DNA from: Citromicrobium sp.
Lineage (GTDB): Bacteria; Pseudomonadota; Alphaproteobacteria; Sphingomonadales; Sphingomonadaceae
NCBI GenBank assembly: GCA_003248395.1
Contig: QFNA01000057.1
Span: forward strand, 1 to 16,658
Length of the DNA: 16,658 nt
Reading direction: 5' to 3'
Below the pieces are notes generated by a model, which was given only the letters and a program-made list of their open reading frames with translations, searched no databases and was not told where the DNA came from. A program made the translations under genes and the position numbers. Below are positions 8,710-12,791 of the stretch, piece after piece (positions within the stretch are counted from its first letter, which is position 1; every line of letters starts with the position of its first letter).

Positions 8710-9941
8710 GGCTGGAACTCCGTATAGGTCAGTCGCAAGGTCGTCGCGGCTTCAACTGTCGCCTCCTCACGCTCAAGGATCTCGATTTGTAGGAGCGCCA
8801 GCGCCTTGATCGCTTCGATGACGTCCAGCAGTTCGGCGCGGTTTGCCGCGAAGCTGGCCCTTTCGAGATCAGCCCGGCTTTGGGCGAGGGGTAGCAACTC
8901 CTCCGTGGCTCGCTGCCACTGGCGGTATGCGCTGCGCCAAGCGGCAAGGTCGGCCTCGAATTGCGCTTGCAGTTCGCGCAAGCGATCAAGCTGAATTGCT
9001 TGCGCTGCGCTTGCTTCGGCTTCAGCAGCGGCAATCCTCGGGTTCTGCCGCCTGCCCGCAAAGATGGGGAGCGTAATCGAGCCCATGACCGAGACGACAT
9101 CACCGAACATCGGATCGCGCCTGCCATAGCTGACATTGATGCCGAAATCGGGCCGCTTCTCCGACCGGGCAAGATCGATCCTCGCATCTGCCTGTCGAAC
9201 CTGTGCGATAGCGAGAATGATATCGGGATTAAGCTCTAGGGTCGCCCGGAGTCGCTCGGCATCGACATCCGCCGCGGGGATAGCCCCGGTGGCAACTGCG
9301 CCTTGCACAGCAGCATATCGCGCCAACATGGCCCGTGCCGCGTCAAGGTCGCCTTCTAGGCGGGTCCGCATGTCCTCGACTTCCAGTACCGCACGGCGAA
9401 TTTCGAGGCTCTCAGCCGGCCTGGCCGATCCCGCCGCAACGGCGCTCCGCGCCAAGGGCACCAGCCTTTCGATCTGCCTAAGTGCCTCATCGATAACATT
9501 CAGAGCCTGTTGGGTGTACGCGAGCGAAATCCAGGCCTCGCCTGCTCCAAGCCGAGCCGTGAGCTGCGCGCGGGTCAACTGCGCGGAAGCCAGATCTATA
9601 TCGGCCACTGCCATGCGCGCTCTCGCATGGCGCTCCGCGAGATTGGGTATGTCCTGCTCCACACCGACCTGGATCTGGGTGGGCAGCTGCCGGTCGATCT
9701 CGAAGGCTGCCGGGCCTGCCACCGGAAGGTTCTGAATCCCAGCGCGGAGGCGAGGATCTGGTAGTTCGTCAGCTGCATCAGCGACGCTGCGACGTGCCTC
9801 GAGCTGCAACTCCCGCGCTCGCACCTGCGGCTGTTCGCTAACGGCCGCTCTCAATGCCTCCTCGTAGCCGATTGACTGCGCGTAACTAGCTGGCGCCAAA
9901 GCCAGCAGGACCGGAAATGCGGTCCAGCAAATTTTCTGCAT
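8706..9941 (-). CDS. cusC: TolC-family outer-membrane efflux channel (CusC/CzcC-like)
   Basis: This is the outer-membrane channel protein of the CusCBA pump. It has 411 residues, a little shorter than E. coli CusC (about 457). A Sec signal peptide covers about the first 21 residues, with likely cleavage after ASYA. There is no lipobox, so it is not lipid-anchored as CusC is. The mature part has long Ala/Arg/Glu/Leu-rich helical stretches (for example 37-60, 90-130, 150-195, 290-350 and 360-395) in two tandem halves, the pattern of OEP/TolC proteins. No strong Shine-Dalgarno precedes the ATG at 9941. A 115-bp gap separates it from the upstream small gene, unlike the overlaps further along the operon. 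The role in metal efflux is inferred from the position directly before cusB and cusA. Confidence 0.9.
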   Translation of the reverse strand: MQKICWTAFPVLLALAPASYAQSIGYEEALRAAVSEQPQVRARELQLEARRSVADAADELPDPRLRAGIQNLPVAGPAAFEIDRQLPTQIQVGVEQDIPNLAERHARARMAVADIDLASAQLTRAQLTARLGAGEAWISLAYTQQALNVIDEALRQIERLVPLARSAVAAGSARPAESLEIRRAVLEVEDMRTRLEGDLDAARAMLARYAAVQGAVATGAIPAADVDAERLRATLELNPDIILAIAQVRQADARIDLARSEKRPDFGINVSYGRRDPMFGDVVSVMGSITLPIFAGRRQNPRIAAAEAEASAAQAIQLDRLRELQAQFEADLAAWRSAYRQWQRATEELLPLAQSRADLERASFAANRAELLDVIEAIKALALLQIEILEREEATVEAATTLRLTYTEFQP

Positions 9942-10056
9942 GATTTCTAGATTCCGCTAGAGCGCGCGATATAAGCGCGGACGGAACAAACGACCATCGC
10001 TAGGCGCGACGGAAAATTCGTTCAGCTTCAGTATGCAGGGCAGTCCCTGGCAATAC

Positions 10057-10416
10057 TCAGAATTGCTCTTGCGGGGGCGGCGGCTCGGGTCCTTGATCAA
10101 CGAGAGCCGGAGAATATGCGGCAAATGGGGTGAACAACGAACGCACAGCAATTTTCGTACGTTCGCCTGATGGGGCTGTGATCATGGCCAGTGGAGCGAT
10201 ACAACCGAGGGCCACAAGGCAATCCAGGCGAAGATTTTTGCACGGTCCGGGTTGGTCTTCCGAAGCGGTCGTAGCACCAGTCTCCATGCGCATCTCGTTA
10301 CACGCCGCCTCGCTTCCCGCCGGTGCTTGCGGCACCGCCGAGGCATGAGCGGCCGACTGGACAAAGAGTCCGCAAGCAATCAGAAAAATTCCAAGAGAGC
10401 GCAGTAACTGCATCAT
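10057..10416 (-). CDS. Small secreted Cys-containing protein of unknown function, upstream of cusC
   Basis: This gene encodes a 119-residue exported protein with no function I can assign. A signal peptide is clear (MMQLLRSLGIFLIACGLF, then QSAAHASA), probably cleaved near residue 25-27. The mature part has four cysteines (39, 59, 65, 72) with a CLVALGCIAPLAM segment hydrophobic enough to be membrane-associated, and a Pro-rich acidic tail (GPEPPPPQEQF). From memory, similar short proteins precede cusC/czcC genes in sphingomonad metal clusters, so a copper-related periplasmic role is plausible but inferred. Two adjacent ATG codons (10416 and 10413) are possible starts, and neither has a strong Shine-Dalgarno. 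The codon usage resembles the neighbouring genes, and the gene lies between the Met-rich gene and cusC on the same strand. The 194-bp gap upstream holds a hairpin and no obvious promoter. Confidence 0.75.
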   Translation of the reverse strand: MMQLLRSLGIFLIACGLFVQSAAHASAVPQAPAGSEAACNEMRMETGATTASEDQPGPCKNLRLDCLVALGCIAPLAMITAPSGERTKIAVRSLFTPFAAYSPALVDQGPEPPPPQEQF

Positions 10417-10541
10417 CTAACTCTACGGGCGCAGCCGAGCCTCGACAAGCCTTCGGGATCTGTTGTGGTAGAAATCATAAATACGGTCCGCTTGCATGGG
10501 ACATGAGATCAGCAGGATTCACCGATCATTGTTCGGATGGT

Positions 10542-10567
10542 GCCTGCCCCGCAGGGAGGGGGCAGGC
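10542..10567 (-). other. GC-rich hairpin downstream of the Met-rich gene (possible partial terminator or processing site)
   Basis: A perfect 9-bp stem, GCCTGCCCC / GGGGCAGGC, with an 8-nt loop lies 44 bp beyond the stop of the Met-rich gene. It is inside the 194-bp gap before the next gene of the operon. No T-run follows on the transcribed strand, so full intrinsic termination is unlikely. Attenuation or protection of the proximal mRNA is an inference. The rest of this gap shows no further recognisable signal. Confidence 0.45.
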
Positions 10568-10610
10568 TTAGGCGAAGACAATCTGGCAAATTGACGTGTG
10601 GTGCTCAGGA

Positions 10611-10952
10611 TTACCCTGCCTCTTCATTCGACATCTGTTCCTGTTTCATCTTCATCATTTCATTGCAGTTGCGCATCATGTCCATCATTTGAGCGCGCAT
10701 TTCCGGATCGTTCATCATCGCCATCATTTCAGCGCGCATCTCGGGGTTGTTCATCATCGCCATCATCCCGGACATGTCACCATCCATGTCCGACATTTCG
10801 CCCTGCATTGCACCATGCTCGTGGCTGCTCTCTTGGCCTTGCGAGCTCTCTTGTGGAGCGGGCTGATGATCGACTTGGGATTGCGCGGCCGCAGCTGTTG
10901 CGAGACCGGCGGTCGCCAAGGCTCCGAGCGCCGCTAATTTAAAACTATTAAT
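10611..10952 (-). CDS. Secreted Met-rich (copper-binding-like) protein with tandem repeats; non-canonical ATT start or frame break
   Basis: The predicted product is a small periplasmic protein likely to buffer Cu(I)/Ag(I) with thioether ligands. From the ATT at 10952 it has 113 residues. The N-terminus reads MNSFKLAALGALATAG if ATT starts with Met, an ideal short Sec signal ending AAAA-Q near residue 24. The mature part is His/Asp/Ser/Gln-rich, then holds 22 methionines, including two 13-residue repeats of the form MMAMMNxPEMRAx and a degenerate third (about residues 63-101). The only conventional start, TTG at 10919, would remove the charged n-region of the signal. The ATT has AAGGA 8 nt upstream, a near-ideal spacing. 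An ATG at 10969 is out of frame and would join the gene if the T6 run (10953-10958) had one more T. No database function is assigned. It is the promoter-proximal well-supported gene of the copper operon. Confidence 0.78.
   Translation of the reverse strand: MNSFKLAALGALATAGLATAAAAQSQVDHQPAPQESSQGQESSHEHGAMQGEMSDMDGDMSGMMAMMNNPEMRAEMMAMMNDPEMRAQMMDMMRNCNEMMKMKQEQMSNEEAG
10650..10766 (-). repeat. Tandem 39-nt coding repeats (Met-rich units)
   Basis: Within the Met-rich gene, two near-identical 39-nt units at 10689-10766 encode MMAMMNNPEMRAE and MMAMMNDPEMRAQ. A diverged third copy runs to about 10650 (MMDMMRNCNEMMK). The high nucleotide identity between the first two indicates recent duplication, and the array length may vary between strains. 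Confidence 0.85.
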
Positions 10953-10982
10953 AAAAAAGTTCCTTTCATTGTTCCGATAAGT

Positions 10983-11105
10983 TCAGCTTTGCGTCGTCAT
11001 GCGCAGGAACTGGAAGCGCGCGAACTTGCCGCTCAGGTCACCTGCCTGGGTCATCCGCACATATCTGGCTTGCATTTTTTCCAGGGCGGTGCGGCTTCTG
11101 GGCAT
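10983..11105 (-). CDS. Candidate small ORF (40 aa), possibly the C-terminal part of a broken gene
   Basis: An ATG at 11105 opens a 40-residue frame beginning MPRSRTALEKMQARYVRM and ending FQFLRMTTQS. It lies between the CueR-type promoter and the Met-rich gene, on the same strand. The codons look like those of the real genes here (many G/C third positions), and the peptide is basic and helix-like. The coding character continues upstream of the ATG (a SALPRIDAD segment) to a TAA with no start codon in between, and no Shine-Dalgarno precedes 11105. A 17-residue frame in another phase (11113-11166, MFDSRRKVIRRKRTPAH) begins at the predicted transcription start, and the two could be halves of one roughly 60-residue gene split by a frameshift. 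I recognise no family. It may equally be a chance ORF in a leader. Confidence 0.35.
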   Translation of the reverse strand: MPRSRTALEKMQARYVRMTQAGDLSGKFARFQFLRMTTQS

Positions 11106-11173
11106 GTCGGCGTCAATGCGCGGGAGTGCGCTTTCTTCTTATAACCTTTCTCCGCGAATCGAACATTACCCAA

Positions 11174-11204
11174 AAGATAGGGCTTCCCATCATGGGAAGG
11201 TCAA
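11174..11204 (-). promoter_or_regulatory. CueR/MerR-type copper-responsive promoter driving the cus/MCO/ATPase operon
   Basis: Read on the minus strand, the site is TTGACC, a 19-bp spacer, then TATCTT. The spacer contains the perfect palindrome TTCCCATgATGGGAA (11184-11198). The overlong 19-bp spacer with a central dyad between -35 and -10 is the hallmark of MerR-family activated promoters. The -35 side, TTGACCTTCC, is identical to the E. coli copA (CueR) promoter as I remember it. The expected transcription start is near 11167, about 215 nt before the Met-rich gene. This long leader contains the candidate small ORFs described separately. Confidence 0.85.
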
Positions 11205-11246
11205 GAGGGGCGTCAGAATAAAAATTGTCGGCGCAGGCTGTTTGCT

Positions 11247-11261
11247 TTCCTATCGTGGGAA
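11247..11261 (+). promoter_or_regulatory. Third CueR-like dyad overlapping the start of the cueR-like gene
   Basis: TTCC-N7-GGAA (TTCCTATCGTGGGAA) has the same half-sites and spacing as the two full promoters. It lies 15 bp before the regulator ATG. Flanking -35-like TTTGCT (11241-11246) and -10-like TATCCA (11265-11270) are poor, and the gap between them is only 18 bp. Autoregulation of the regulator is the natural reading, but promoter function is weakly supported. Confidence 0.5.
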
Positions 11262-11276
11262 AGTTATCCAGCATGC

Positions 11277-11704
11277 ATGAGCCAACTGCACACAATTGGT
11301 GAGGCCGCCGCAGACAGTGGCGTGTCGGCCAAGATGATCAGGCATTATGAGAAAATCGGTCTGATCGGAGCGGCCGAACGCACCGAATACATACGCTGCG
11401 GTTCATCCGCCGCGCCCGCAACCTTGGCTTTTCGGTAGATGATATCGGCGAATTGCTCGGTCTGTGGCACGACGAGAAAAGAGCCAGCAAGGATGTCCGG
11501 GAGGTTGCCGCCGGACACTTGGGTGCTCTGCGCGCCAAGGCGGCAGAAATTCTTTCCATGATCGACGCTCTTGAGCATCTTATCGCGGGTTGCACGAACG
11601 ATGACCGGCCAGATTGTCCTATTCTCAAAGATCTTTCCAACGATGCCAATCCTGCCTTAGCAAAAGAAGTCGGTCACAAGTTCGGATACCAGCGGGTCTG
11701 CTAA
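11277..11704 (+). pseudogene. cueR: CueR-like MerR-family copper regulator, disrupted by internal deletion and frame change
   Basis: The first frame starts at ATG 11277 with a typical MerR helix-turn-helix (HTIGEAAADSGVSAK, then MIRHYEKIGLI) and stops at TAG 11438 after 53 codons. The remainder continues in another frame from about 11387 to the TAA at 11704: HTLRFIRRARNLGFSVDDIG, the dimerisation helix, and a C-terminal CTNDDRPDCPIL. That C-x7-C loop matches the Cu(I) ligands of CueR (Cys112 and Cys120 in E. coli). At the junction near 11385-11390, about ten residues of the DNA-binding wing (the usual AGYRxYxxxDV) are missing, and the deletion is not a multiple of three. An intact family member has about 130 residues. 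As written, no functional regulator can be made, so another CueR elsewhere in the genome would be needed, or the sequence has an error. It reads away from the operon whose promoter lies just upstream. Confidence 0.85.
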
Positions 11705-12153
11705 AAACAGAGTTGGCGCTGGTCTGTTCTCATGGTTCGCTTCATTTTTGGGTTGGACCAGCAATTGGCTGAGGACGCGTCCGACATTTGACCGGCGAGA
11801 CACATAAGACTCCTGGAGCGGGCCCGAAGGTGCTGCGTCGTTGTTCGCAAAACCTCAAGCTTGGCCAGTTTCGCGATTGCAGTTTTTTGCCAAGGCGTGG
11901 TCTGCCCGTTTGCGAAGTTTAATTCGCAACAAATCTCGGTGTCAGCTCTATTGAGTGGAACATATCCATTCGCTGAAACGATCTTTTCTCCAAGCTCCCG
12001 ACCTTTTCCCATTCAGCCAATATGAGGGGTTGGAGCAGATGGCTCGTACTGTAAGCGTGACCCATCAGAGACGCACCAAGAACAGCACCTGCGCGACCTC
12101 CTTGTGCGGTCCAGGTCGGCACCGAGTTCGCCAATTCGTCGCATGGAGGGGGC
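11705..12153. other. Gene-free interval between the broken regulator and the second copper promoter
   Basis: About 450 bp with no gene I can support. Short frames exist on both strands (for example 11701-12012 and 11919-12134 minus, and 11955-12188 plus), but none has a ribosome-binding site, recognisable motif or codon pattern like the neighbours. The composition is less GC-rich than the flanks. It could be debris of a former gene. I see no RNA gene, IS end or strong hairpin in it. Confidence 0.5.
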
Positions 12154-12184
12154 TTGACCTTCCAACGATGGGAACCGTTACCTT
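12154..12184 (+). promoter_or_regulatory. Second CueR/MerR-type copper-responsive promoter, facing the CBS and fusion genes
   Basis: The site reads TTGACC (12154-12159), a 19-bp spacer, then TACCTT (12179-12184). Inside the spacer is TTCC-N7-GGAA (TTCCAACGATGGGAA). Half-sites, their spacing and the 19-bp gap match the promoter at 11174-11204 and the E. coli copA promoter as remembered. Transcription should start near 12191, giving a leader of about 70 nt before the CBS gene. This places the rightward genes in the copper regulon by inference. Confidence 0.8.
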
Positions 12185-12262
12185 ATGATTTTCTATGATT
12201 TGAGCGAAGCTGCCCTGACGGGAAATGCTTTTGCACAGACCGACCGATGAAGGAGTGGAATT

Positions 12263-12706
12263 ATGCATGTTAAGGACATTATGACGAAGGATCCCGCCTG
12301 CTGCGACAAGGATGCGAGCGTACAGGATGCAGCGAAGCTCATGGTGGGAAACGACTGCGGAGAGATTCCTGTTGTTGATGACCAAGGCGGTCTGGTGGGT
12401 GTCGTCACAGATCGGGACATTTGCTGTCGCGTCGTAGCTGAAGGCAAGTCGCCCGACACCCCGGTGGGGGACATCATGACCCGTTCGGTCGTCACTGTCA
12501 CGCTGGATACCGAGGTAGATGCATGTTGCTCCACGATGGAGAGCAACCAGGTCCGGCGCGTTCCCGTGATTGATGACGAAGGGAATTGCTGCGGCATGGT
12601 TTCCCAGGCTGATATTGCACGGTCCGGTGCCGATGCAAAGACCGCAGAACTCGTCGAGGAAATCTCCAAGCCATCTCAGGAAAAGGCCTCATCGGGTTGT
12701 TGCTAG
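12263..12706 (+). CDS. Cys-rich tandem CBS-domain protein
   Basis: This is a 147-residue soluble protein made of two CBS motifs (about 7-60 and 70-125), recognisable by DIMTKDP, GEIPVVDD, GVVTDRDI, DIMTRSV, RRVPVIDDEG and GMVSQADIA. CBS pairs usually bind adenine nucleotides or act as regulatory modules; no catalytic domain is attached. It is unusually rich in cysteine, with 11 residues mostly in vicinal pairs: 13-14, 54-55, 88-89, 109-110 and the C-terminal 146-147, plus Cys32. Homologues I recall share several of these cysteines, so they appear to be a family trait and not random. Metal binding or thiol redox sensing is inferred from this and from the CueR-type promoter about 80 bp upstream. 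The start is fixed by AAGGAGTGG before the ATG at 12263. The partner or target of the protein is unknown. Confidence 0.85.
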   Translation: MHVKDIMTKDPACCDKDASVQDAAKLMVGNDCGEIPVVDDQGGLVGVVTDRDICCRVVAEGKSPDTPVGDIMTRSVVTVTLDTEVDACCSTMESNQVRRVPVIDDEGNCCGMVSQADIARSGADAKTAELVEEISKPSQEKASSGCC

Positions 12707-12721
12707 TCCGAGGGCAGCTGC

Positions 12722-12749
12722 AGGACCGTCCTCCCGCGAGGACGGTTCT
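12722..12749 (+). terminator. Hairpin between the CBS gene and the fusion gene (terminator or attenuator)
   Basis: A 12-bp stem (AGGACCGTCCTC / GAGGACGGTTCT, one G-U pair) has a 4-nt CCGC loop and is followed by a weak T-containing stretch (GTCTTG). It starts 16 bp after the CBS stop. The poor U-tract suggests incomplete termination, so the downstream fusion gene may be transcribed at a lower level by read-through. Confidence 0.6.
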
Positions 12750-12791
12750 GTCTTGAAGAGTAATCCCAAGATCAACGCGATGGAGTAGATT

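Noticed and set aside
10650..10766. Short regular repeats that could hint at a CRISPR-like array
   Set aside because: The repeats are adjacent in-frame 39-nt coding units with no spacers; they are explained by the Met-rich protein.
11701..12188. Several 70-100-codon frames on both strands between the regulator and the CBS gene
   Set aside because: They overlap one another, lack ribosome-binding sites and family resemblance, and one runs through the CueR-type promoter.
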